From contig NZ_PYAX01000022.1 in assembly GCF_003014735.1 (NCBI RefSeq), forward strand, positions 34,530 to 98,529: a stretch of 64,000 nt of DNA, given 5' to 3'. Made by a program: the position numbers and the translations under genes. Below the pieces are notes generated by a model, which did not search any database, was not told where the DNA came from, and saw only the letters and a program-made list of their open reading frames with translations. This document shows, one piece after another, positions 1 to 9,850 of this stretch. The DNA comes from Saccharothrix carnea (GTDB taxonomy: Bacteria; Actinomycetota; Actinomycetes; Mycobacteriales; Pseudonocardiaceae). The first letter of the stretch is position 1. Each line of letters opens with the position of its first letter.

Positions 1-537
1 ATCGACCCGGAGACGGGCAAGCCGCGCAAGTTCGCGTACGCGCCGAACCTGCTGGTGGTGGACGGCGGCGCGCCGCAGGCGCAGGTAGCCTCCGACGTCT
101 TGGCGGAACTGGGCATCACCGACGTCGCGGTGATCGGCCTGGCGAAGCGGCTGGAGGAGGTGTGGGTGCCCGGCGAACCGGACCCGGTGATCCTGCCCCG
201 CACCAGCGAGGCCCTGTACCTGCTGCAACGAGTGCGCGACGAGGCGCACCGGTTCGCGATCGCCTACCACCGGCAGAAGCGGTCCAAGCGGATGACGACG
301 TCGGCGCTGGACGACGTGCCGGGCCTGGGGCAGACGCGCAAGGCGGCGTTGTTGAAGCACTTCGGCTCACTGAAGAAGTTGCGTGAGGCGAGCATCGAGG
401 AGATCAGCGTGGTGCCCGGAGTGGGCCGGCGCACCGCCGAGGCCGTGCACGCGACGTTGGGCACGGCGGGTACCGAAGTGCCATCGACGGAGTCGAAGAT
501 CGGACTGCAGGCGGCTGAGCCAGTAGTCGAACACTGA
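1..537 (+). CDS. uvrC: UvrABC excinuclease subunit C, C-terminal part
   Basis: This is the 3' end of uvrC; the reading frame is open from base 1, so the gene starts upstream of the window. UvrC makes both incisions in nucleotide excision repair with UvrA and UvrB. The visible part covers the RNase H-like endonuclease domain (LLVVDGGAPQ, then VWVPGEPDPVILPRTSEALYL) with its DEAHRFAI segment. Tandem helix-hairpin-helix motifs follow (LDDVPGLGQTRKAALLKHFG and VPGVGRRTAEAVHATLG), which bind DNA at the 5' incision. The gene ends 12 bases before rapZ. The uvrC-rapZ-yvcK-whiA order is standard in Actinobacteria. Confidence 0.96.
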   Translation: MDPETGKPRKFAYAPNLLVVDGGAPQAQVASDVLAELGITDVAVIGLAKRLEEVWVPGEPDPVILPRTSEALYLLQRVRDEAHRFAIAYHRQKRSKRMTTSALDDVPGLGQTRKAALLKHFGSLKKLREASIEEISVVPGVGRRTAEAVHATLGTAGTEVPSTESKIGLQAAEPVVEH

Positions 538-549
538 CGGGAGCACACA

Positions 550-1437
550 GTGAGCGCACCGGCCGGCGAGAAGTCCGGCATCGAAGTCGCGGTGGTGACG
601 GGCCTGTCGGGGGCGGGCCGCAGCACGGCCGCGAAGTGCCTGGAGGACCTGGGCTGGTTCGTGGTGGACAACCTGCCGCCCGAGCTGATCGCGACCATGG
701 TGGAGCTCGGCGCGCAGGCCAGGGGCGCCATCACCAGGGTCGCGGTGGTGATGGACGTGCGCAGCCGCGCGTTCACCGAGGACCTGGCAGCGGTCATCAA
801 AGACCTGGACGCGCGCGGCTACAAGCCGAAGGTGCTGTTCCTGGAGGCCACCGACGACGTGCTGATCCGGCGGTTCGAGTCGGTGCGGCGCGGCCACCCG
901 CTGCAGGCGGACGGCAGGCTGGCAGACGGCATCGAGGCCGAGCGGATCCTGCTCACGCCGCTGCGCGAGGAGGCCGACCTGGTGCTGGACACCTCCGGGC
1001 TGTCGGTGCACCAGCTGCGGGCCAAGATCGAGGACACGTTCGGCACCGAGTCGGCGACCCGCACCCGCGTCACGGTGCTGTCGTTCGGCTACAAGTACGG
1101 CCTGCCGATGGACGCCGACCTGGTCATGGACGTGCGGTTCCTGCCGAACCCGTTCTGGATCCCGGAGCTGCGCGAGCAGACCGGCCTGGACGGCGACGTG
1201 CGCAACTACGTGCTCACGCAGGAGGGCGCGGAGGAGTTCCTGGACCGCTACCACGAGCTGCTGCGGCTCATCGGCGCCGGCTACCGGCGTGAGGGCAAGC
1301 GGTACCTGACGCTGGCGGTCGGCTGCACCGGCGGCAAGCACCGCAGCGTGGCCATCTCCGAGGAGCTGGCGGGCCGGTTGGCCAGCGAGGACGGCATGGC
1401 CGTCAAGGTCGTGCACCGGGACCTGGGACGCGAGTGA
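550..1437 (+). CDS. rapZ: RNase adapter RapZ / nucleotide-binding YvcJ family
   Basis: A 295-residue P-loop protein starting with GTG. The Walker A motif GLSGAGRST lies at residues 18-26, and the family signature DNLPPELI follows at about 41-48. The C-terminal half has the conserved family segments FGYKYGLPMDADLVMDVRFL and CTGGKHRSVAISEELA. In E. coli RapZ delivers GlmZ sRNA to RNase E; in Gram-positives the homologue binds nucleotides and is linked to competence or cell-wall precursor control, so the exact role here is inferred. The stop overlaps the yvcK start by four bases (GTGA), indicating translational coupling. Confidence 0.95.
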   Translation: MSAPAGEKSGIEVAVVTGLSGAGRSTAAKCLEDLGWFVVDNLPPELIATMVELGAQARGAITRVAVVMDVRSRAFTEDLAAVIKDLDARGYKPKVLFLEATDDVLIRRFESVRRGHPLQADGRLADGIEAERILLTPLREEADLVLDTSGLSVHQLRAKIEDTFGTESATRTRVTVLSFGYKYGLPMDADLVMDVRFLPNPFWIPELREQTGLDGDVRNYVLTQEGAEEFLDRYHELLRLIGAGYRREGKRYLTLAVGCTGGKHRSVAISEELAGRLASEDGMAVKVVHRDLGRE

Positions 1438-2465
1438 GCTTCAGAGCGGTCGCGCTGGGCGGTGGGCACGGGCTGCACGCCACGCTCACCGCCCTGCGCC
1501 GGGTGACCGACGACGTGACGGCCGTGGTGACGGTCGCGGACGACGGCGGCTCCTCGGGGCGGCTGCGCCGCGAGCTGGGCCTGTTGCCGCCCGGTGACCT
1601 GCGCAAAGCCATGGTCGCGCTGGCCGGGTCGGACGAGTCGAGCGCGTTGTGGTCGCGGCTGTTCCAGCACCGGTTCGGCGGCACGGGCGCGCTCGCCGGG
1701 CACGCGGTCGGCAACCTGGTGCTGGCGGGCCTGCTGGAGCAGCTCGGCGACCCGGTGGCGGTGCTGGAGGAGGCGGGCAGGCTGCTCGGCGTGCGCGGGC
1801 GCGTGCTGCCGATGTGCACCGAGCCGTTGTCGATCGAGGCCGACGTGACCGGCCTGGACGACGACGCCGACGTGGTGCGCCGCATCCGCGGCCAGGTCGC
1901 GATCGCCACCACGCCCGGTCGGGTGCAGCGGATCCGCCTCTACGGGCCGGGCGGTCCCGGTGAGGCGCCGCGCGGCTGCCCGGAGGCGGTCGAGGCGGTG
2001 CTCGCGGCGGACGTCGTGCTGCTCGGGCCGGGCTCGTGGTTCACCAGCGTGCTGCCGCACCTGCTCGTGCCCGAGCTGCACGACGCGTTGGTGCGCACGT
2101 CGGCGCGGAAGGTCGTCGTGCTCAACCTCGTCCCCCAACCGGGGGAAACCGACGGCTTTTCGCCGGAGCTCCACCTGGACGTGCTGTGCGCCCACGCGCC
2201 CGCGCTGAGGGTGGACGCGGTGATCGCGGACGTCGACGCGGTGCCCGTGCCGGACCGGCTGCGCAGGGCCGCCGCAGCTCTCGGCGCTGCCGCGCACCTG
2301 GCACCCATCGCGGTCACCGGCGCGCCGGACCGGCACGACCCGGCCGCGCTGGCGCTGGGCATCACCCGGGCGTTGGCCGGCCCTGGTGACGGGACCACCG
2401 GGGCGTCGAGTACAACCCTCCAGGAACAACGGACGAGCAGGGGAGGCGAGGCGCCGTGGCGATGA
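1434..2465 (+). CDS. yvcK: YvcK/CofD-like gluconeogenesis factor, UDP-GlcNAc-binding
   Basis: A 343-residue protein of the CofD/YvcK family. It begins almost directly with the glycine-rich nucleotide-sugar loop (LGGGHGLHATLTALRR), followed by VVTVADDGGSSGRLRRELG and PPGDLRKAMVAL. GNLVLAGLLE and the LGPGSWFTSVLPHLLVPEL block are also typical. Bacillus YvcK binds UDP-GlcNAc and is needed for growth on gluconeogenic carbon and for cell shape; mycobacterial CuvA is the homologue. The GTG start overlaps rapZ by four bases and the 3' end overlaps whiA by ten, so the three genes form one operon. The last 25 or so residues are poorly conserved. Confidence 0.94.
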   Translation: MSFRAVALGGGHGLHATLTALRRVTDDVTAVVTVADDGGSSGRLRRELGLLPPGDLRKAMVALAGSDESSALWSRLFQHRFGGTGALAGHAVGNLVLAGLLEQLGDPVAVLEEAGRLLGVRGRVLPMCTEPLSIEADVTGLDDDADVVRRIRGQVAIATTPGRVQRIRLYGPGGPGEAPRGCPEAVEAVLAADVVLLGPGSWFTSVLPHLLVPELHDALVRTSARKVVVLNLVPQPGETDGFSPELHLDVLCAHAPALRVDAVIADVDAVPVPDRLRRAAAALGAAAHLAPIAVTGAPDRHDPAALALGITRALAGPGDGTTGASSTTLQEQRTSRGGEAPWR

Positions 2466-3442
2466 CGTCGGCGGTGAAGGACGAGCTGAGCAGGCTGGCC
2501 GTCTCCAAGACCTGCTGCCGCCGCGCGGAGGTGGCCTCCCTCCTGCGGTTCGCGGGCGGACTGCACATCGTGGGCGGCCGGGTGGTCGTCGAGGCGGAGC
2601 TGGACCTGGGTTCCACGGCGCGCCGGCTGCGGCGGGAGATCCACGAGCTGTACGGGCACCAGTCGGACGTGTTCACCATCACGTCCAGCGGGCTGCGCAA
2701 GGGCACCAGGTTCGTGGTGCGGGTGGTCAAGGACGGCGAGGGGCTGGCCAGGCAGACGGGCCTGCTGGACCCGCGCGGGCGCCCGGTACGCGGCCTGCCC
2801 GCGCCGGTCGTGTCGGGCGGGGTGTGTGACGCGGAGGCGGCGTGGCGCGGCGCGTTCCTGGCGCACGGCTCGCTGACCGAACCGGGCCGGTCGTCGTCGA
2901 TGGAGGTGACCTGCCCCGGTCCCGAGGCGGCGTTGGCGCTGGTCGGCGCGGCGCGGCGAATGGGCATCGGCTCGAAGTCGCGCGAGGTGCGCGGCGCGGA
3001 GCGCGTGGTGATAAGGGATGGCGACGCGATCGGCGCGATGCTGACCAGGCTCGGCGCGCACGACAGCGTGCTGGCCTGGGAGGAGCGCCGGATGCGCCGC
3101 GAGGTGCGTGCCACGGCGAACCGCCTGGCGAACTTCGACGACGCCAACCTGCGCCGCTCGGCCCGTGCCGCGGTCGCCGCCGCCGCCCGGGTGCAGCGGG
3201 CGCTGGAGATCCTGGGCGCCGAGGCACCCGACCACCTGGCCGCCGCCGGCGCGCTGCGCCTGGCGCACCGGCAGGCGTCGCTGGAGGAGTTGGGCCAGCT
3301 GTCCGACCCGCAGATGACGAAGGACGCCGTCGCGGGCCGCATCCGCCGCCTGCTGGCGATGGCCGACAAGCGGGCGAAGGAACTGGGCATGCCCGACACC
3401 GAGTCCGCGGTGACCGCGGACATGCTCGACGCCGAGGTCTGA
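2456..3442 (+). CDS. whiA: Sporulation/cell-division transcription regulator WhiA
   Basis: A 328-residue WhiA protein. The N-terminal part is the degenerate LAGLIDADG homing-endonuclease-like domain (VKDELSRLAVSKTCCRRAEVASLLRF, later CDAEAAWRGAFLAHGSLTEP). The C-terminal helix-turn-helix has RHRQASLEELGQL-type residues and ends with GRIRRLLAMADKRA. In Streptomyces WhiA works with WhiB to activate sporulation septation genes including ftsZ; in other actinobacteria it is a general division regulator. The GTG start lies inside the 3' end of yvcK. The gene ends only three bases before the convergent acyltransferase gene, and I saw no hairpin terminator there. Confidence 0.96.
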   Translation: MAMTSAVKDELSRLAVSKTCCRRAEVASLLRFAGGLHIVGGRVVVEAELDLGSTARRLRREIHELYGHQSDVFTITSSGLRKGTRFVVRVVKDGEGLARQTGLLDPRGRPVRGLPAPVVSGGVCDAEAAWRGAFLAHGSLTEPGRSSSMEVTCPGPEAALALVGAARRMGIGSKSREVRGAERVVIRDGDAIGAMLTRLGAHDSVLAWEERRMRREVRATANRLANFDDANLRRSARAAVAAAARVQRALEILGAEAPDHLAAAGALRLAHRQASLEELGQLSDPQMTKDAVAGRIRRLLAMADKRAKELGMPDTESAVTADMLDAEV

Positions 3443-3445
3443 CCG

Positions 3446-5500
3446 CTAGGGCAGGCCCAGGGCGGCGACGAGCGGGTCGGCCAGGGACCGCACGTAGGTG
3501 TCGGTGAGGTGGTTGTCGCGGTAGACGACGACGTTGCCCACCACGGCCGGGCACGTGTCGGCGCGGCAGATCCAGTCGGTGAGGTCGACCAGCCGCACGC
3601 CCGGCAGCCCGGTCGCGGCGTCGGCCTGCGGGTCGCCCGGCGAGCCGAGGGCCTGCGCGCGGGGCGTGTCGCAGTCGTCCGGGTCGTCGGCGTGGCGTTG
3701 CAGGCACGACACGGTCGAGACACCCGGCCGGGGCAGTTCGCGCAGCACGGCGACCGGGATGGCGGCCTCCGACAGCGCGGTGAGCACGGTCCGGTAGCCG
3801 TCGACCAGGTCCGCCGTCGATTCCCACGTCCACTTCAGGTCCTTGAGGTAGGACTCGGGGGACATGGCGGCGGTGAGCACCAGGTCGGGCTTGACGTCCC
3901 GGAGGTGGTCGAGCTTCTTCAGGTTCTCGTCGGAGCAGTCGGCCAGCGGCGTGCCCGCCTCGGTCGGCGGCACGGCGGTGAACGGGCAGCCGTTGCGCAC
4001 CATGAGGTGCACCTGCCACTGGTTCCCGGTCTCCTTCCGCACGAACTCGGCCAGCGCGGTGCTGAACTGCGCGGCGTGCGAGTCGCCGACGACGACCAGG
4101 GTCTTGGCCGCGTCGGGCTTGCCGTACACGCACGACTTGAGCCCGTCGCCCAGTTCGCGGGTGACGCAGTCGTCCCGCGGCCAGTCCTCACCCGCCACGG
4201 CCGGCGCGGGCGCGAGCGGGACGCCCGCCGGTGCGCGCAGCGGGCGGTTCGGGTCCAGCGCCAGCGCGCCGGGGTGGTCGGCGTCGATCACCGACCGCCC
4301 GCGCAACGCGGCCAGCGTCGACTCGGCCGACGCCCAGCCACCCGACGCGACCGCCACGGTCACCGCGACCAGCGCCGCGCCGAGCCCGTACGTCGTGCGC
4401 CGCCGAACGGGCTTGCGCCGCCGGAACGGGTCCTCGACGAGGTGCTTGGACAGCGCCGCCAGCACCAGGCTCAGCGCGGCGGCCACCACGGCCTCGTACC
4501 CGCCCAGCGCCTCGCTCTCGGTGACCTCCAGCAGGAACACGATCACCGGCCAGTGCCACAGGTACAGGCTGTAGGAGACGTCGCCGACGTAGGTCAGCGG
4601 ACGCACGCCGAGCACGCGGGCCAGCGACTCGTCCCGGGCGACCAGCACGGCGGCCGTGCCGAACGTCGGCAGTGCCGCGATCCAGCCCGGGAACGCCAGC
4701 CCGGTGGTGAACCAAAACGCGCTCGCCAGCACGCACGCCAGGCCGCCCCAGGCCAGGAGCACGCGTGCCGTTGCGCCGAGCCGCACCCGGTGCAGCGCCA
4801 TCGCGGCCAGGCCGCCGATCCCCAGTTCCCACATCCGGGTCGGCGTGACGAAGTACGCGGCGCCCGGGTCGACCGGCGTGTACCAGACCGAGAACGCCAG
4901 CGACGCGACCGTGATCACGCCGACCGCGACCGCGGCGTACCGCACCGGCCCGCCGCCGCGCCGTGCCGCCAGGGCGGCGGCGACCAGCAGCACCAGCGGG
5001 ATGACCAGGTAGAACTGCTCCTCCACGGCCAGCGACCAGAAGTGCTGCACCGGTGAGGCGCCTGCCCCCGCGTGCCCGTAGTCGTTCGACAGCGCGGCCA
5101 GCAGCCAGTTCTGCGCGTTGAGCGCGGAGAACACCACCTCCCGCAGCACGACCGGCCACCGCGACTCGGGCAGCAGCGCGAACACCGCGGCCGTGACCCC
5201 CAGCAGCACGGCGGTGGCGGCGGGCAGCAGCCTGCGCACCCGTCGCGCGTAGAAGTCGAGCAACCCGACCCGCCCGGTGCGCCGCACCTCGCCGGTGAGC
5301 GTGCCGATGATCAGGAAACCCGAGATCACGAAGAACACGTCGACGCCGACGAAACCGCCGGGCAGCCAGTCGGGGCGCAGGTGGTACACCACGACCAGGC
5401 CGACGGCCAACGCCCGCAGGCCCTGGATGTCCAGCCGGACGGAGGGGCGGTCGACGGCGCGGTCGGGCGCGAGCGACGGTCCATCGGTCACCAACGCCAC
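3446..5500 (-). CDS. Acyltransferase-3 / SGNH fusion (OafA-like O-acyltransferase)
   Basis: A 684-residue membrane enzyme. The N-terminal acyltransferase-3 domain (about 20-385) has RALAVGLVVVYH with the key His40, GVDVFFVISGFLI at 52-64, HFWSLAVEEQFY at 153-164, and about ten hydrophobic segments. A periplasmic SGNH hydrolase-like domain follows, with GDSHAAQF at 472-479 (Ser474) and a C-terminal DNHLT block supplying the Asp and His. OafA-type fusions move acyl groups across the membrane and O-acetylate extracellular polysaccharide or lipid. The acceptor cannot be told from the sequence. The gene stands alone on the minus strand, convergent with whiA. It is not part of the syntenic core and looks like an insertion into it. 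Confidence 0.9.
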   Translation of the reverse strand: MALVTDGPSLAPDRAVDRPSVRLDIQGLRALAVGLVVVYHLRPDWLPGGFVGVDVFFVISGFLIIGTLTGEVRRTGRVGLLDFYARRVRRLLPAATAVLLGVTAAVFALLPESRWPVVLREVVFSALNAQNWLLAALSNDYGHAGAGASPVQHFWSLAVEEQFYLVIPLVLLVAAALAARRGGGPVRYAAVAVGVITVASLAFSVWYTPVDPGAAYFVTPTRMWELGIGGLAAMALHRVRLGATARVLLAWGGLACVLASAFWFTTGLAFPGWIAALPTFGTAAVLVARDESLARVLGVRPLTYVGDVSYSLYLWHWPVIVFLLEVTESEALGGYEAVVAAALSLVLAALSKHLVEDPFRRRKPVRRRTTYGLGAALVAVTVAVASGGWASAESTLAALRGRSVIDADHPGALALDPNRPLRAPAGVPLAPAPAVAGEDWPRDDCVTRELGDGLKSCVYGKPDAAKTLVVVGDSHAAQFSTALAEFVRKETGNQWQVHLMVRNGCPFTAVPPTEAGTPLADCSDENLKKLDHLRDVKPDLVLTAAMSPESYLKDLKWTWESTADLVDGYRTVLTALSEAAIPVAVLRELPRPGVSTVSCLQRHADDPDDCDTPRAQALGSPGDPQADAATGLPGVRLVDLTDWICRADTCPAVVGNVVVYRDNHLTDTYVRSLADPLVAALGLP

Positions 5501-5610
5501 TACACACCGCCACAGGTCCGAGGAAAAAGCGGCGCAGCTTAACCCGGCCGTGTGACGATCGACGTGCTCCGTTCAGGGCAGTGTGACGATCTCGTTGCCC
5601 TTCAACCCCC

Positions 5611-5742
5611 GAGAGTCCAACGTTCAGCCCGCGAGAGTCCAACGTTCAGAACGCGAGAGTCGTACGTTCAGAACGCGAGAGTCCAACGTTCAGGACACGA
5701 GAGTCCAACGTTCAGGACCCCTGAATTCAACGCCCGGACGCC
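5611..5742 (+). repeat. 22-bp tandem repeat array 1 (family A), six units
   Basis: Six contiguous units with an exact 22-bp period start at 5611, 5633, 5655, 5677, 5699 and 5721. Five share GAGAGTCCAACGTTCAG, or the GAGAGTCGTACGTTCAG variant at 5655. The last unit changes the variable part to GAATTC (TGAATTCAACGCCCGG). Because 22 is not a multiple of three, the array is open in several frames and produces short false proteins with repeated RESNVQ/RTRESYVQ strings. Direction is toward gap. No inverted partner lies nearby. Related arrays sit at 39586, 45781 and 49644. Confidence 0.93.
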
Positions 5743-5866
5743 CACCCTCCGTCACGGAGCGCGCACCCTGCACCCGGGCACCGAGCGTCATAGGCTGGGT
5801 GTCGGCGAGCCCGGCGCCGAGGCGCGGTCCAGCCGCACTCCGGGGTCACGAACCCCCGATCCCCGA

Positions 5867-5882
5867 GTTACCGTCAGGTAAC
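5867..5882. promoter_or_regulatory. GTTACC-N4-GGTAAC palindrome upstream of gap
   Basis: A perfect 6-4-6 inverted repeat in the untranslated region about 160 bases before the gap start. It has the shape of a dimeric repressor site. I do not know which regulator would bind it, and I saw no regulator gene next to it. Within 5501-6042 the other recognisable items are the 22-bp array and a possible ten-codon leader reading frame at 5935-5967. Confidence 0.4.
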
Positions 5883-5934
5883 AAGCCGGTCAAGCTGGAT
5901 TTTCTTGTTCGATAAAGAGATCCTGGAGGTCCAC

Positions 5935-5967
5935 GTGACCAGGGACGCAGGCCGGAGGCTAGGCTGA
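5935..5967 (+). other. Possible ten-codon leader ORF upstream of gap
   Basis: A GTG codon at 5935 is preceded by GGAGG at 5925-5929, a better ribosome binding site than most starts in this window have. It opens a frame MTRDAGRRLG ending in TGA at 5967. The short frame uses two AGG arginine codons and one CTA leucine codon, all uncommon in such GC-rich genomes. It ends 75 bases before gap. It could be a leader peptide controlling gap by translation rate, or chance; nothing else supports it. Confidence 0.3.
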
Positions 5968-6042
5968 CTCCCGGCTGCCTGGTCAGCCCATGACTGCACG
6001 CCCCTGGCGGACAACGCCAGTCGAGTACCGAGGAGACTCACC

Positions 6043-7047
<1,005 letters not shown>

Positions 7048-7067
7048 GCGAAAACGGGTCACTCGCT

Positions 7068-8230
<1,163 letters not shown>

Positions 8231-8231
<1 letters not shown>

Positions 8232-9019
8232 TGGCTCAGCGTCAGCCCCTCATCGCGGGCAACTGGAAGATGAACCTCAACCACCTCGAGGCCATCGCCC
8301 TGGTGCAGAAGATCGCCTTCTCCCTGCCGGAGAAGTACTTCGCCAAGGTCGAGGTCGCGGTGCTGCCGCCGTTCGTCGACATCCGGTCCATCCAGACCCT
8401 CGTCGACGGCGACAAGCTGCTGCTCAAGTACGGCGCACAGGACCTGTCGCCGCACGACTCGGGCGCCTACACCGGTGACGTGTCGGGCCCGATGCTGGCC
8501 AAGCTCGGCTGCTCCTACGTCACCGTGGGTCACTCCGAGCGGCGCGAGTACCACCACGAGGACGACGCCACGGTCAACAAGAAGGTCAAGGCGGCGCTCA
8601 AGCACGGCGTCACCCCGATCTTCTGCCTCGGCGAGCAGCTCGACGTCCGCGAGGCCGGCGGGCACGTCGAGCACTGCACCGAACAGCTCGTCGCGGGGCT
8701 GAAGGGCCTCACCGCCGAGCAGGTGCGCGACGTGGTCGTGGCCTACGAACCGGTGTGGGCGATCGGCACCGGCAAGGTCGCCTCGTCGGCGGACGCGCAG
8801 GAGGTGTGCGCCGCCATCCGGGTCAAGCTCGCCGAGCTCTACGGCGAGGACGTGGCTTCGGCCGTTCGAGTGCTTTACGGCGGCTCGGTCAAGTCGGGCA
8901 ACATCGCCGAGTTGATCTCGCAGAAGGACATCGACGGCGCCCTTGTCGGTGGTGCGAGCCTGGATGCGGACGAGTTCGCCAAGCTGTGCGCGCTCGCCGC
9001 GGGTGGACCTCTACCCTGA
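8231..9019 (+). CDS. tpiA: Triosephosphate isomerase
   Basis: A 262-residue TIM barrel that interconverts dihydroxyacetone phosphate and glyceraldehyde 3-phosphate. The N-terminal GNWKMN holds the catalytic Lys, VGHSERR holds the electrophilic His, and AYEPVWAIGTGK holds the catalytic Glu. RVLYGGSVKSGN and DGALVGGASLD form the phosphate loops. I chose the ATG at 8231 rather than the in-frame GTG at 8228 because GGAGG at 8222-8226 is better spaced for it. The start shares one base with the pgk stop (TGATG). Confidence 0.97.
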
Positions 9020-9109
9020 TGTGATTGACACGCACTCCACCCGCGGTGGTCCACGGTCGGCAGTCGACCGGGTACTCTGTGGCGTCACCTGCCTGACAGC
9101 GAGGAAGAA

Positions 9110-9343
9110 ATGATCCTGTTCCTTCAGATCCTGCTGATCGTCTCCAGCCTGCTGCTCATCCTGCTCGTGCTGTTGCACCGCGGGCGCGGCGGCGGTCTGT
9201 CCTCGTTGTTCGGCGGCGGCATGCAGTCGAGCCTGTCCGGCTCCAGCGTGGTCGAGAAGAACCTCGACCGGCTGACGTTGTTCGTCGGCGCGGTCTGGGT
9301 CATCGCGATCGTGGGCGTCGGGCTGCTGATGAAGGTCAACTGA
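9110..9343 (+). CDS. secG: Preprotein translocase subunit SecG
   Basis: A 77-residue two-helix membrane protein. TM1 is at about 2-22 (ILFLQILLIVSSLLLILLVL). The cytoplasmic loop has HRGRGGGLSSLFGGG, typical of actinobacterial SecG, and TM2 is at about 54-73. SecG assists SecYEG in protein export. The ATG at 9110 is preceded by GAGGAAG. It follows tpiA by 90 bases, the same linkage seen in mycobacteria and Streptomyces. Confidence 0.95.
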   Translation: MILFLQILLIVSSLLLILLVLLHRGRGGGLSSLFGGGMQSSLSGSSVVEKNLDRLTLFVGAVWVIAIVGVGLLMKVN

Positions 9344-9424
9344 CACAGGTGACAGGTCGGCGGGCGCCGACGGCGTCGGCCGGCACGGACACAGGGAATC
9401 CACGTGGTGGGGGTGTGAGGGTCG

Positions 9425-9769
9425 ATGGCTGGTGGTAACGCGATTCGCGGTACCCGCGTCGGCGCAGGCCCGATGGGCGAATCGGAGCGCGGCGAGTCCG
9501 CGCCCCGACGTCGGGTGTCGTACTGGTGCGCGAACGCGCACGAGTCCCGGCCGTCGTTCGCGGTCGAAGCCGAGATCCCGGAGAACTGGGACTGCCCCCG
9601 GTGCGGTCTGCCGGCCGGGCGTGACGAGCAGGCTCCGCCTGCCCCGCCGCGCAACGAGCCGTACAAGACGCACCTGGCGTACGTGAAGGAGCGCCGCTCC
9701 GACGCGGATGGTGAGGCGATCCTCGAAGAGGCGCTCACCAAGCTGCGCAAGCAGCGCGAAGAGCCCTAG
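9425..9769 (+). CDS. rbpA: RNA polymerase-binding protein RbpA
   Basis: A 114-residue RbpA. The N-terminal tail GGNAIRGTRVGAGPMGE is near-identical to the family and contacts RNA polymerase. A zinc-ribbon-type core follows, with Cys35, Cys57 and Cys60 (YWCANAH, WDCPRCG). The C-terminal sigma-interacting part is KTHLAYVKERRSDADGEAILEEAL. RbpA stabilises RNA polymerase bound to the principal sigma factor and helps open-complex formation. It follows secG by 81 bases and ends just before a strong hairpin terminator. Confidence 0.96.
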   Translation: MAGGNAIRGTRVGAGPMGESERGESAPRRRVSYWCANAHESRPSFAVEAEIPENWDCPRCGLPAGRDEQAPPAPPRNEPYKTHLAYVKERRSDADGEAILEEALTKLRKQREEP

Positions 9770-9790
9770 CCGGGCTCAGGCGACAACGGC

Positions 9791-9829
9791 ACGACGGCCC
9801 CTGCGGGTACTCACCGCAGGGGCCGTCGT
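9791..9829. terminator. Hairpin terminator between rbpA and the convergent surface-protein gene
   Basis: A perfect 16-bp inverted repeat, ACGACGGCCCCTGCGG at 9791-9806 and its complement at 9814-9829, with a seven-base loop. There is no clear T-run, as is common in high-GC actinobacteria. It lies between the convergent stop codons at 9769 and 9851, so it probably serves both directions. Confidence 0.85.
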
Positions 9830-9850
9830 CGTCCTCGGGCACGCTGGTCC

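Noticed and set aside
5552..5915. Open frames of about 110 codons across array 1
   Set aside because: They consist mainly of translated 22-bp repeats (RESNVQ, RTRESYVQ) and are open in more than one frame at once. There is no ribosome binding site or family.
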